Part shown: positions 1 to 13,800 of the stretch, one piece after another
Position numbering within the stretch: the first letter of the stretch is position 1
Layout: each line of letters opens with the position of its first letter
From: Bolinopsis microptera
Taxonomy: Eukaryota > Ctenophora > Tentaculata > Lobata > Bolinopsidae
Length of the DNA: 64,000 bases
Direction of reading: 5' to 3'
Assembly (NCBI RefSeq): GCF_026151205.1
Contig: NC_087084.1
Coordinates: forward strand, 13,357,453 to 13,421,452
The notes under the pieces: model-generated
What the model saw: only the letters and a program-made list of their open reading frames with translations
What the model was told of the DNA's origin: nothing
The model's database searches: none
Position numbers and translations under genes: made by a program

Positions 1-1578
1 AGTCGTCCTCGTCCTTAGTCCTCGTCCTCGTCCTCTTCCTCCTCCTGAGTCCTCCTCCTCCTCATCAGTCCTCCTCCTCCTCTTCAGTCCTCCTCCTGAG
101 TCCTCCTGAGTCCTCCTCCACCTTCTGAGTCCTCCTCCTGAGTCATCCTCCTCCTCCTCAATCTTCTCCTTATCCTCCTCCTCCTCCTCATCATTATCCT
201 CCTCCTTCTCCTCCTCCTTTTCCTCTTCCTTCTCCTCCTAATCAGTCCTCTTCTTTAGCCCTCGTTATCATCCTCCTAGTCCTCGTCCTTAGTCCTCGTC
301 CTCATCCTCCTCAGTCTTCCTCCTCAGTCCTGCTCCTCCTTCTCCTCCTCCTCAGTCCTCTTCCTCCTCAGCCTCCTCCTGATCCTCCTCTTTAGTCCTC
401 TTCCTCCTCCTCAGTCCTACTCCTCAGTCCTCCTCCTCATCCTCCTCCTCCTCCTCCTCCTCATCCTCATCCTCATCCTCATCCTCCTCATCCTCCTCAG
501 TCCTCCTCGTCAGTCCTTCTCCTCCTCGTCAGTCCTCCTCCTCCTCTTCAGTCCTCCTTCTCCTTCTCCTCATTCTCCTCCTACTCATAAGTCATCCTCC
601 TCCTCAGTCCTCCCCAAGTCCTCCTCTTCCTCAGTCCTCCCCTCCTCCTCCTCAGTCCTCCTTCTCCTTCTTCTCCTCCTACTCCTAAGTCCTCCTCCTC
701 CTCCTCCTTCTCCTCCTTCTCCTCCTTCTCATCCTCAGTCCTCCTCCTCATCATCCTCCTCAGTCCTCCCTCAGTCCTCCTCCTCCTCAGTCCTCCCTAA
801 GTCCTCCTCTTATCTTCCTCAGTCCTCCCCCAGTCCTCCTTCTCCTCTTCATCATCAGTCCTCCTCCTCAGTCCTCGTCCTCGTCCTTCTCCTTCTTATC
901 AGTCCTCCTCCTCAGTCTTCCTCCTCGTCCTCGCTCTCGTCCTCCTCCTCAGTCCTCCTCGTCCTTAGTCCTCCTCCTCCTCACCAATGAGCTGCTCCTC
1001 TTCCTCAGTCCTCCCTCTCCTCTTCAGTCCTCCTCCTCCTCAGCCCTCCTCCTCCTCCTCAGTCCTCCTCGGTCCTTCTCCTCCTCCTCAGTCCTCCCCA
1101 GTCCTCCTCTTTCTCCTCAGTCTTCCTCCTTCTCCTCCTCCTCCTCCTCAGTTCTCCTCCTCACCCTCCTCCTCTTTCTCCTCTTCCTTCTCCTCCTAAT
1201 CAGTCCTCCTCCTCAGTCGTCCTCCTCCTCGTCCTTAGTCATCGTCCTCATCCTCATCGTCCTTAATCCTCGTCCTCATCCTCCCAGTCCTTGTCCTTAG
1301 TCCTCGTCCTCATCCTCCTAGTCCTCGACTTGGTCCTCCTCTGTCCTCCTCAGTCCTCCTTCTCCTCAGTCCACAGTCCTCCTCCTCAGTCCTCTTCCTC
1401 CTCCTCAGTCCTCCCCCAGTCCTCCTTCTCCTCCTCGTCATCCTCAGTCCTCCTCCTCCTTCTTATCAGTCCTCCTCCTCAGTCCTCGTCCTCGCTCTCG
1501 TACTCGTCCTCAGTCCTCGTCGTCCTTAGCCCTCGCGTTCTCTTAGTCCTCCTCCTCCCCGTCCTCAGTCCTCCTCTT
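1..1578. repeat. Polypyrimidine (TCC/CTC)n tract with interspersed CAGTCC
   Basis: Almost pure pyrimidine on the + strand, built from TCC/CTC triplets broken by recurring CAGTCC and TCATCC blocks. It begins before the window, so its full size is unknown. The opposite strand is purine-rich (GGA/GAG). Open frames here encode only Ser/Pro/Leu/Val low-complexity peptides and are not credible genes. Such mirror-like purine/pyrimidine tracts can adopt triplex DNA; that is inference. Confidence 0.95.
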
Positions 1579-1624
1579 GAAATGGGTAGCACGGTCAATG
1601 GTCATTAACCGTGCTACCCATTTC
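1579..1624. repeat. Near-perfect 46-bp hairpin at the edge of the pyrimidine tract
   Basis: GAAATGGGTAGCACGGT at 1579-1595 is followed by its exact reverse complement at 1608-1624. After one mismatch the pairing continues almost to the centre. The palindrome sits exactly where the pyrimidine tract ends. Confidence 0.85.
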
Positions 1625-2988
1625 TGCAGATAGCCTGTTACAAATTGTGGAGACAATTTAAATCAAAAGTTACTAAAGCGTTCTCTATTTGTTACGATTG
1701 TTATTACCAACCGTACCTCTTTCAATTGTGGACCGGGGTGGATGTTTCTGTCAAACAAGAGTTGATACGACAGTGTGTTTTTTTTCGGACGAAACGATTC
1801 TTGTTTGGAACTAGAAACCATTTTGGGGTTCTGGGACCACCACCAATCGATTTCTTGTCATATTTAAGTACAGAAATAGCTACCTATATCGCCTAGAAAC
1901 CTCAGAGGAAAGATTTAAATTTTCCCGATTTTTCCGATATGAGGGTTGATGAGGCCAAAATCGGGATCGGAATGATCGGAAATGATCGGGTTGGACCCCC
2001 CCCATAGTTAGCATTTCCTCTGAGAGGATCGTTCTTTGAACTTTCAACTTTTCAACATGATGACGTGTAATCGTCTGAGTGGGTGATAAAATAACTAATT
2101 GACAATTAATTAACTAATTGACTTTGCACAGACTTAGATAATATAAACTCATCGGGATTCGGAGATAATATTAGTTCAGTTATTGTAGTGTCTTGTGAGA
2201 GAGTAGGGTATTAGTTGCAACAACCACTGTTCACAGTTCATAAAGGTTATTATGATAGACATGCCCGCTCGTATGATGTGAGACTTGAGAGTCATGCTAT
2301 CCTTGTTATCAAGTACGAGTTTATCAGACCTCTACCGAAAAAATGTATCTATAAAATGGTAAAACCAAGATGAAAATTTCAACTATTACCCCAATTATTT
2401 AATATCATAATTTAAAATTTACATTGAACGATATCAGAAAATTATAACAAAAATAATTAAATTTAAAATTGTATTACAATTTACTGATATAATTATAATA
2501 ACCAACTATACCAGATCTTGAAGATAATTTCTAAGTGATAGCTAATTATCTGCATCTCATCAGATGCTGCAACTTAGAGTCAACACAAGTTTCGGTAGTC
2601 TGAATTGTCCAACTTTAAGTTCCATATGAGGCCGACTACAGAGACATAAAATATAATGTGCTCTAAAAACTCTCTTATACACTATACAGGTGTTCTTGAT
2701 TATACGGTTATAAACAATACGGTTATAAAATTATAAACAATAAACATCTGTTAATTAATTATGAAAGAGCTATTTTTACTATTTAGCTCTAATTTTTTTT
2801 GTAAATCGATTTACTAAGAAAATGGTCGCTAAATATAGCTTATTGCTCCTTCAGGAATTAATCTACAGATGTTTGAAATCGTACCAATGTTTTGTGATCA
2901 CTCTGTAAAATAAATGGAATGAACCCCGAATATCCTACAAAACAGATATTCTGCAAAAATTATTCAGGGGTGCATAATATTAAACATT
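1625..2988. other. Non-coding stretch with no supported gene
   Basis: AT-rich sequence without a convincing exon. A short inverted repeat (CTCAGAGGAAA near 1911, inverted near 2017-2027) encloses about 115 bp that could be a tiny decayed MITE. The rest shows nothing recognisable. Confidence 0.6.
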
Positions 2989-3462
2989 TCAAAAATTTTG
3001 ATAACCTTCAGAAACCGTCGTCGTAATTTGGATTCCTTGACTTCTTCTTCTGCAAAACATATCATATTTACAGCAACAACATAAAATACCGTAGATCGCT
3101 ATTACCATTGGTACGAATGCTATTGCAATTCCAATAGTTATACCATCATCACCCGATCTATAATAGCTACAGTGTGCTGTTCCATTGTTAGAATAGTCCG
3201 AGCAATAGTAAATACCAATACAGTTAATTCCATCTCCAGATTTCCCAGCTTTACACTCAGGAATTCCATCGTCAGTAGTGGAACAATGTTTGTATGACTG
3301 ATCACAGGTTATGTAAGTCTGTTTGAAAGGACCTCTGCCTTGACACTTCTGATTATAGCAGTCGTAGCAGATTGCAGTTGTTAGAAGATTAGCAATACTT
3401 ATAACAACAAAGTTGAGTTTCATTGTTACTCTGAAGAAATAGTAGAGTTTTAGGAATTTCAT
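2989..3462 (-). CDS. Small Cys-rich single-pass membrane protein, uncharacterised
   Basis: Intronless 157-residue frame that I do not recognise. A second Met at residue 14 starts a good signal peptide (MKLNFVVISIANLL, Ala-Ile-Cys near the cleavage region), so translation may start there. The mature part has about ten Cys, opening with the spacing CYDCYNQKC, and one N-glycosylation sequon (NGT). A hydrophobic segment (about residues 106-127) ends in CCCC, followed by a basic stop-transfer stretch CRRRSQG and a short Thr-rich tail. The predicted topology is type I, extracellular N terminus. The C-x2-C opening recalls Ly6/three-finger proteins, but the rest of that signature is not evident. It lies opposite to and upstream of the visible GalNAc-transferase exons, possibly inside one of that gene's 5' introns. 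No transcript evidence is available. Confidence 0.55.
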   Translation of the reverse strand: MKFLKLYYFFRVTMKLNFVVISIANLLTTAICYDCYNQKCQGRGPFKQTYITCDQSYKHCSTTDDGIPECKAGKSGDGINCIGIYYCSDYSNNGTAHCSYYRSGDDGITIGIAIAFVPMVIAIYGILCCCCKYDMFCRRRSQGIQITTTVSEGYQNF

Positions 3463-4820
3463 ATTTTTATTTTAAAAGCCTCGAAAGATGGTAATGCAAC
3501 TTTTGATTTATTAAACAATTCAAAACTTATTCAAATGAAGATGTACAATGTACATTTTACAATTATTGTACATGAGTTGAATTGAATAAACTGCAGACTA
3601 ATATAATATACTTCAAAACAAAAGGGTAAATATTTGGTCGAAATAAACAATTTTTGGTCGGAATAATACAAAATAGAAAGCCGTAACTGTTCAGCAAAAG
3701 AAAAGCAATGAAATAAGCAGGCATAAAATATGTTGATAAGAAAGTAATTTGATACCCAAATTTAGTTTCAACTCTGAAAATAGAAAAGGTATTATTTGTA
3801 TTTATAACGTCGGTTATGAGGGCAGCTATAAGCTATGGATGAGGATTCGCCTAACAAATGGGAAAATGTGATCACACTGTTCAATATCCACTCGTTTATA
3901 TATAATTATATAATAATTTTATTCACATAAATCGCACGTATCAGCTTCTATCTTGTTGATATAAATTCACACGGGACATTTCGGTCAAAACTGTCATGGA
4001 GCATTTTGATTTATTGAACAACAAAAACTTGCGTTTCATCCAGAAATTTCACCATATATTTGTACAGAGTACGAGATGAGCTGTTAACGTGATATTTATT
4101 TCACCGTGTCACACCAGACACATTAAAACCAATTCAACATGTCTTGTTAAACTCCACCTAAAGATGAGGAACAATATGCAGGCAAACCTATCTGTACACC
4201 CTGTACAATGAACCTGTCCGTATTGTCAAGTTATTCGCAATTGTATAATTTACCGGTATCTCAGCTAATTTGCTCGCCATGTAAACCGTTCATATTGCAT
4301 GTAAACTCTACAAGAATTCTATTCCCTAGGGCAATAATCTAATTAAAACACAGCAGTGGGGGTTACTGGTATGGGCGTGCTCCGGCAAATGGTTAAGTTG
4401 ATTGCAGCTCGATATATTGTCGTTATTCTGGACGCTACATTCTTCAGATCTCGTAGCATAAATTTGGCGGACCCTTTCAACACTCAGCTATTTATCCAGT
4501 AACATTAATTAGCTAGCCGATTTATAGCCGAGTGCTGCTTGCTGAGGACATCAAATTCTTTACAGTAATTGAGGAGTGCCCCTTATAGGTTTATTCATAC
4601 TCTAGTTGATATATCGCTATCAATGTTATGTATTATAATAATATGTATTATGATGTACAGTGTTTATATATCTTGATTTACCAACTAACCAAAGGATATG
4701 ATTAATTTGATCATATTGGTATCATCTGCGTATAAGATAAGCATTAACTTTAAGCATTTATCATATCTTTAATAGCCGAACGATAGAGCATTGTTTGTTT
4801 CCTCACTCAACATATTTCAG
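3463..4820. other. Non-coding stretch with no supported exon
   Basis: The missing 5' exons of the GalNAc-transferase (membrane anchor, stem and first part of the GT-A domain) were looked for here and not found. They probably lie upstream of the window. The last 10 bp, ending in TTTCAG, form the splice acceptor of the first visible exon. Confidence 0.6.
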
Positions 4821-7800
4821 AGGAGAGTATCGGACCGATGAAGGCGGAAGCGGAGAAAGTGTTAGATGTACCGATACGTTACGTCCGCAACACTACACGT
4901 GGGGGCCTGATGCGCGCACGAACCTCCGCTGCAAACTTCGCCTCCGGAGATATCCTCATCTATCTAGACAGTCATTGTGAGGTGAGTTGTTGTGGTAATT
5001 GGGGGGGGGGGGGGGGGGGTGTTGGGGTAGTTAGGGGGAAATAGTACTGATGTGATAGTTGTTGTGGGGAGGCGTTAACTGGTGTTAATTGTTTACAATT
5101 TGTGTTTGCAGCGTCGCTTGTTCTGTGATATTATAACTCGTCTACCTTGGTATCTGTATTAAAGTGGTGAATTCTTCAGAGGAACATTTTAAAAGAAAAA
5201 TGTTAAATCTATCTTGAGCGTTACTCAGCACTGTTTCCTTCACTTAATTTTAATATTGTAAAGTAGCTTGTTAGCACAGGAAACACCTTAATTGGTACTC
5301 ACAATTCTCTCAACACTGCATTCGCTGTACTACTACTACTGCAATATTACTACTACTACTACTACTATTGTAGTACTACTACTACTGCATTGTTCTTCAA
5401 CATTATATCGTAGTGAGAAATATGGAAATAAATAATTGATATTAGTAGTGATTTTAAAAAGTAAATTTTATAACAGTTGCTATGAGTGGTTATACTAGCG
5501 GCGGATTCAAGAAGGATGTTTCCGTTGTGTCTACGTCCGCGTCATTTAATTTTATGTGATTTCCCCCCCTTTTTTAGGGCATATTATTACGACAATTTTG
5601 AACTGCGATGAAATCCATCAATTTCTGGATGTGGGTACCGACTGCTGTTACACCCCCAGGTCAATATCATTAAAAATATGTCGTATATTATTATATCTGG
5701 GTGAAATATGTCGTATATTATTATATCTGGGTGAAATATGTCGTATATTATTATATCTGGGTGAAATATGTCGTATATTATTATATCTGGGTGAAATATG
5801 TAGTGGTTTTTATCACCTGATGGGGCATTTTAGGGCCCCACAAATATGTAATGATATTGACCTACTGTTACAACAAGACATAAATACCAATTTGTTGTAA
5901 CGAGTGAGCAGTCGGATAATTGGTATTAACAATAGTATTATATATATTATATAGTGCTACTAGTCGAGATCAATTAGTGTCATTAACTGTCATTCTCAGT
6001 AATAATCTCAACAATGATATCAGGGTATGAGTATTGCTGAAAGCACAGTGTAAGGCCTACACGGACCGCCTCTAACTAGCCAATGATATCCTGCATTATT
6101 AAAGTATTAAGTTCGAGATCATAAATATGTTTCTCAGATCTGCACTGAATATTCAGAGCACTCTCAGATTGTCATGTGTTTACTGTTATCATACAGAAAT
6201 ATATAATAAACTTACTTTTACACTTTACAGCAACGTACTGGCATTATCTCTCCTAAAATTTGTCTAACTTTCTGATATTCTCACGTAAAACTTCTGAAAA
6301 GTTGGAAAAGTCCCGCTTCATTCAGATTCCTGAATGTGGGACTTTATTAGCTGTTTACAGCTTCCTAAATGTGGGACTTTATTAGCTGTTTACAGATTCC
6401 TAAATGTGGGACTTTATTAGCTGTTTACAGATTCCTAAATGTGGGACTTTATTAGCTGTTTACAGATTCCTAAATGTGGGACTTTATTAGCTGTTTACAG
6501 ATTCCTAAATGTGGGACTTTATAAGCTGTTTTACAGATTCCTAAATGTGGGACTTTATTAGCTGTTTACAGATTCCTAAATGTGGGACTTTATTAGCTGT
6601 TTACAGATTCCTAAATGTGGGACTTTATTAGCTGTTTACAGATTTCTAAATGTGGGACTTTATTAGCTGTTTACTGATTCCTTAATGTGGGACTTTATTA
6701 GCTGTTTACAGATTCCTAAATGCGGGACTTTATTAGCTGTTTACATATTTCTAAATGTGGGACTTTATTAGCTGTTTACAGATTCCTAAATGTGGGACTT
6801 TATTAGCTGTTTACAGATTCCTAAATGTGGGACTTTATTAGCTGTTTACAGATTCCTAAATGTGGGACTTTATTAGCTGTTTACAGATTCCTAAATGTGG
6901 GACTTTATTAGCTGTTTACAGATTCCTAAATGTGGGACTTTATTAGCTGTTTACAGATTCCTAAATGTGGGACTTTATTAGCTGTTTACCGATTCCTTAA
7001 TGTGGGACTTTATTAGCTGTTTACAGATTTCTAAATGTGGGACTTCATTAGCTGTTTACCGATTCCTTAATGTGGGACTTTATTAGCTGTTTACAGATTC
7101 CTAAATGTGGGACTTTATTAGCTGTTTACAGATTCCTAAATGTGGGACTTTATTAGCTGTTTACAGATTCCTAAATGTGGGACTTTATTAGCTGTTTACA
7201 GATTCCTAAATGTGGGACTTTATTAGCTGTTTACAGATTCCTAAATGTGGGACTTTATTAGCTGTTTACAGATTCCTAAATGTGGGACTTTATTAGCTGT
7301 TTACAGATTCCTAAATGTGGGACTTTATTAGCTGTTTACAGATTCCTAAATGTGGGACTTTATTAGCTGTTTACAGCTGGACACTGGACTGTTCTTCCAA
7401 AACGAAGGACTAAAATGTCACCACGTTTCAGTACATAATAGCACTCTCGTGATTAGCATATTTTTGCATATTTTATCATATATTAGCAAATTTTACTATG
7501 TATTAGCATATTTCACCACTGGTTTGTTTACTGGATCTTTTTACGCGTACGTGACGTCGTGACACCTGAGTCTTGTAAACATTCCTATTAAAAATTACAC
7601 CGCAATAAAATACGTATACCCAGGATTTCACCGTGTGATTTAAAGTAAATATTTTCTAAATTATGAACTAGAAGTTGAGGTATTCAGTAGGAATTAGTTC
7701 ATAGCATGTATTTAAACAGTGGTAGTTATAAGATCATACTTAGGTTACTTGATTACACTTCCTCACCACAATCTCGCAGAGTTACGCCTATTCAATTACT

Positions 7801-10800
7801 CCTTTGTTGCATTTTAAGTTAGAGCAATGAATGTTATATAGGGTATATATTTCGATAAAATTTTACGGCCAAACCCAGATTTCCTCATGTCCAAGTGACA
7901 CCAAGCTCAGTAAGTGTACCGATTCATAACGATACTGGAAACTTACTAGGTTGGTTACTAGAATGGTTACTAGGTTACTAGATTAGTAACCCCCCGCTCT
8001 TTACACACGTGTTAAGTAAGATGACAGGTAATATATTACCACGGTACTCCGCTCAGTACTGGACTGTGCTAATTCAACATAAACGAGGTGGTGAAAATGT
8101 CCTTTAGCCTGTGTTTAGTACAGCGTGTGACTACCTGTAGTATTTTAAACCTGTTTAAACACCCCTCAAGTTTTAACGCAATGTAGATTGTAGGACGTAG
8201 GTGGATGTGGTTTGAGGCGGGGATGTGTACGAATGTTTTCTGTAAAGGATTTATGGGTTTATATACATTGGAAACCGTATATTGTGGGCAGATAGTCCTG
8301 AAAACTTGAAAAGAATCGAATGTGGTGCACAATCGGCACATTATCAGCACAATCAGCACATTATCAGCACAATACTCTTCCTTTTTAGGACAAGTTAAAG
8401 CGCATTGAAATCCCTCCGTCACTGTTGCCGAATGCCGATCTATTATTGGGAGGTATTTATACCGTATAATACTCGCAACAAACTTTACATCGGTTGTAAA
8501 ATATAAATCTATTATGTAAAATAATTGAGGTTCTCGTGAGGTTAACGTATAATTGTTGCTATTGGTAGATACAGTTATTATAGGCAAACTATTGGTAGAT
8601 ACAGTTATTATATAGGCAAACTATTGGTAGATACAGTTATTATAGGCAAACTATTGGTAGATACAGTTATTATATAGGCAAACTATTGGTAGATACAGTT
8701 ATTATAGGCAAACTATTGGTATATACAGTTATTATATAGGCAAACTATTGGTAGATACAGTTATTATATAGGCAAACTATTGATAGATACAGTTATTATA
8801 GGCAAACTATTGGTAGATACAGTTATTATAGGCAAACTATTGGTATATACATGTACAGTTATTATATAGGCAAACTATTGGTAGATACAGTTATTATAGG
8901 CAAACTATTGGTATATACATGTACAGTTATTATAGGCAAACTGTTCCATTATTGCTATTGATAGATAGGCAAACTGTTATATTATAACTTGTCGTAGTAG
9001 TTTACAAGAAGTCTAACCTGGCCTAACTTCAGCTTCATTAATTATATACAATGCTTTAGACGGATAATTGCTTGTGAAGACATTAACCCATTTACAAAAC
9101 CCACTCTTTTGGTAAAGTTTCCACATTGGTACACGTAGTTGTTACCTGATCTAGTAGGGGCTATTTACCCATGATCTACACATTATTTACACACACCACT
9201 GTAAGTTACAGGTCCTCATTGAACGTTGGTTTCTGTACACGTATATTAAAGAGGTCACATCGCTGTATCTAATTCTAACTGTTTAGCGAAGGGAAGTGAT
9301 GTGAGAAATTTTAATTATGAACATACTTAATGGTGGTGGAGCACGTTATTTCTTTTACTTATTAAGATAATATAATGATTTAAAATGTATCAGCTGTATT
9401 GTGTATATAATATATATGAAACAAGATAACGGGAATCATGGGACGAGAGGATAGTAATTAGTATGTTATTGTATTATAATGTACTTAGTATAACTTTATC
9501 GTACAATGCACCTGCTCTGCCCACTGCACATTAATATCTACAGCTAGAAATTCTGATCTAGAACATTTTACGGTACCCTGAAGTTAGAGACCTGTAGTTA
9601 GAGACCTGCAGTTAAAAACCTGCAGTTAGACACCTGCAGTTATAAACCTGCAGTTATAGACTTGCAGTTATAGACCTGCAGTTAGAGACCTGCAGTTATA
9701 GACCTGCAGGTTTCTCTCCTCCAATAGAAATCATTATTATCCTCTTCTCCCTACCTAGCATTATGCAGTCCCTCATAATTCACAGCCTTTTATCAATTTA
9801 GGGTTGAAACCACAACGTTCTACCCATCAAGTGACAGTGTATGACTTGGGGGCCACAGTTTATGATTATAGCGAATTAGCTATTCAGATGGTAGTACTGT
9901 TATACGGGATATTTGTACACACACGTGATGCCCATATAAGGAGTGTACACACACGTGATGCCCATATAAGGAGTGTACACACTTGCTCGCTAAATAACCC
10001 CACATAGATTGCTAGTTTCATATCATATTATATCCAAACTGTATGTAGAGTAGATCTTTTGCAGAAGGTTAATAATTGCAATTTTTGGGATCATCTGTGA
10101 ATAAATTCGTAACAAAAGTTTCTCTTCGGGAATGTGTTGTCCATAGTCTCAGGAAACACCCCAAAAGGTTCAAGTCAGACTGAGACTTCCTAAACCAATT
10201 TTCTTCCGTACGCCAACCTTGAAAATCATGACTTGTAGGTCTGTGAGATCTCTGTAGGGATAAAAATGACTGCAATTGCCACATTACGACCGACGTACGA
10301 GATTTACAAAGTGATCTGAGAATCACATTACATATAACTACACATCACATATAACCAGGCATTAATAACCATACATTTAGGTTATATTCAAGATGTATAA
10401 ACCTAGAATTACCCTCATAGAAGGTTTTACAATTACAATATTATAACTTTATAACTTGACAATTTAAGATTCCAACACATAGTGTGTTTAAGTGATTAAC
10501 GTGACTAAAGTGACTAAATTTCAATCTGTTGACGGATTACGATCCAGCTTGACGGTTGACAAGTTGCCAAGATTCACCCTCTTTTAAAAAACTCAAATGT
10601 ACAAGTAATTCATGAACAACTTTTAACCTTAACCACAGTTATGAGCATGTCGATCTTATCCCATTGCACACATGTTGAAGTACTCAAATCTCATGGAACG
10701 AATAACAGCCGATGGTGCAAAAAGTGTGGTGATAGCCGATAGGTCAACAGTGCGATTCCGCGCCAACCGCACTTTAATATGTTACCTCTGAACAATAATG

Positions 10801-13800
10801 AACAATAATTAACTTTTTAAAGTTACCCATTTACCAACTCCCCCTTATATTTCAGGTACTACCCGGCTGGTTGGAGCCACTGATAGAGCCTATTTTCAGG
10901 GATCCCACCGCAGTTACGTGTCCTGTGATCGACGTAAGTTAACTTGAATTACAGTGTATAATATGTAGTTACTACACTTTGTTTTCTTGGTTAAATTTCT
11001 ATTGATCCCGTTTGATGCGACAAGGAAAAGGCTCTTATCAGGAAAGGAATTATTCAACGTTTCAATGTGACAACATCGTATTCATGATCTCAAATTATTT
11101 CTCAAATTATTTGTTATATATAGTTAGTGTTGAAAGTACTACACTTTGTTATGTACAATTTCGTTACCAACTGGTTTATATTACACTGGAATGCGTTATC
11201 TCGGTTGTATCCCGAATTTGGTTACTCCTGCAGGAATGTTAGGAATTTGTATCACATATCTTACTAGATTTGACGCATTTCTCAGAAACTTGCCCGACCA
11301 ATTAAGTGGTTTATTTAAAAGATTAGAACTCTACAAATCAACAACTTGGTCTAATAAGGCCCTATATCAAAACATCTTTATCAAGATAATATCTGCTGAT
11401 TTAGTCGCAGTGCACTCTAATATACATGATATCTGAACTGCAACGTAAGGTGACATGAAGCCTATAGTAAGATAGTGCCCAACATCTACAGTATGATAAC
11501 ATGAAGTTGACATGAACCTATCAGTCTTCACTCTCTTATCAGATCATTTACCCGCACACTCAAATACTTGTGTGGTTTCCCAAAAGTTGACGGGAAATTA
11601 TAACGGGGATTATAAGCGAGCCTGGTCGTGTGCACTTAATTAATCACTTAATTGATCACGTGCACTTAATTAATCACTTAATTGATCATGTGCACTTAAT
11701 TAATAGCTTTGTGTAGTTGCACTTATTTTATGTTACATTGGTTAACAGTAATACGCTAGTGCTGGCGCAATCATTTTATTAAAATATTAGCTCATTATTT
11801 GATTAGCTGATGTAAAGATTGTGTTCAATCATCAATGCTAAGTGTGATGATGGATACCAGGATACCATATCTGTGCTGTAACGTTTTAACTTAAAATTAA
11901 TTTTTAATTATGATAACAAAGGCAGACGTATATAATAAATGTACCTCATAATATAAATATCTACAGTTTTTGGGAGTTCCAAATAGTTTCTGATTATTCT
12001 GATTATAATATAAATTAATGACAAAAACATCCGTTTAATATATTGTAGTCCCGTATATTAGACTTGAAATTAGAAAAGCCCCTCATTCCATCTTGGGAGT
12101 AGAAGGAAGAACCAAAATGTTTCTTTATTAGCCTACATTTACAAATAACAACCGCCTTATTATACTTACACTGGACTTATCTGGGTTTTAAAGAAAGTAA
12201 ATACTAGGGTGGAAGTATTGTGGAAACATTTTAGTTGGAGGTTTAAGACTCGAGTGTACTGATAGTAACACGCTACTTTAGTTCCATGTGTATTTTAATT
12301 TGAATAATTTCGTTAGAAACCTAGTGATTAGATTCACATCTAATGAATTTCTCGTATATTATATAGAACTTATATACAACTTACGCCACTGTTGAAAGTG
12401 GTGACGCGTACTAAATAACTAAAAGACTATAATCGTAACTAAAACATTTAAGTACGAGTCTCTGTGGTAACGTAATGTTTCGTATACACAGTGCAGTAAA
12501 ACGAATATAGAGAGAGCTTACGAATTTGGGGATGTTCTGCATTCATGAATAAATTCAAATTTTAGAATAAGAATGTTCCTGTAGTCTTTAGTTGTCGTTC
12601 TAGAAGACAAAAGAAAACTGGTGAATATAATAAACTTTTATAACTTGGTCCATTTCATCAAATGGGACTGTTGAGTGTTGATGTTTATCGGCCGTATGGC
12701 GGGAAGTACAAAAATGTTTGCACTATAACTAGTTTGTAGCTGGATACATAACTACATAAGCAAGACGTTTTTTGTTGAGCAAATATGTTCACAAAATTTG
12801 AATGTTCATGACTCAACCCTAACGAAAATTCCTCTATTTATAGACATCCCCCCACAAAATGACGATATTATAAAACCATCACGTTTTATATATTAAATAA
12901 ATCTGCTTTGTAACTTATAACTTAAGAATGGTAGACTGGAACAACGCATATAATTTTAAATCTTTCACGTGCAATCGAATTAACGATCGTCAAAATTCTT
13001 GCACATAAATTTAGTTTCTTTGTTTGTTGTTTACTTTTCAATTCATTGAATAAAATTTGTCATTTCTCAGACAATCGAATGGGACACAATGGACCTCGTG
13101 AGTGGGCGACAGCCAATGTCTGCTATAGGTTAGTTTTTAGAACCATATTAACCAATCAGAGATCAGACTTCAATGTTATTATATTAACCAATAATATTAC
13201 AACGGGTTGCTATGAGTCAATTATCATTCTTGCACCTACGTCACTGTTTCGTTGATTTACTGCATAAATATTTAGTATTAACCAACCTTCAAAATTTACC
13301 ATTGACTAACTATTTTCTACGGCAGAATTATAGAATATTGAAGTAATAATCATAACTTAAAGTAATAATCATAACTTAAAGTAAGAATCATAACTTATAG
13401 CTAGTTGCATAGTTATCACATACAGGCATGGTATAAACCACACCCAAATGATGTCATCATATCATGACGTCACAACACTAACCATGACGTCACAACACTA
13501 ACCACCGTCACTTAACCAGGATCGTATAACCTTCTGCTGAACTACAACTGGTACCCTATACCGGAGCAGGAGCAACAGAGGCGACGTGCAGAACACGGTA
13601 AAGACTGGGCTATTTCTCCTATCAGGTACTGTCCTATCCGGCTTAGTGATAACAGTTCGCTGGGGGAATTTTACACGGAATGTTGGAATTTTGGAATTTC
13701 TTGGTTACTTTTGATAGCAATACCGCTTGACAAGCCAACCGACTTTGAGATGTTTAGTTCTTTGATGAATTAATCAAAAGATATGCTTTTTTCAATTTAA

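Noticed and set aside
987-1608. Ser/Pro/Leu/Val-rich open frames in the pyrimidine tract
   Set aside because: Purely the result of (TCC)n-like composition.
1911-2027. Tiny MITE between CTCAGAGGAAA inverted repeats
   Set aside because: Only 11 bp pair and no target-site duplication was found; too weak to call.
5111-5162. Possible exon after CAG at 5110 following the HCE codons
   Set aside because: It would end in TAA after about 17 codons and lacks family residues, whereas the exon at 10856 supplies the expected WLEPLI block in phase.
5556-5900. Frame encoding four [10 protein letters not shown] repeats
   Set aside because: Product of a 30-bp intronic minisatellite; no signal of selection for protein.
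8069-8587. 172-codon minus-strand open frame
   Set aside because: Its first codons come from the 30/32-bp minisatellite, it has no recognisable motif and it sits in an intron of the opposite-strand GalNAc-transferase; likely chance.
10069-10326. 85-codon minus-strand frame
   Set aside because: No motif, no splice support, intronic position; could be transposon debris but nothing supports it.
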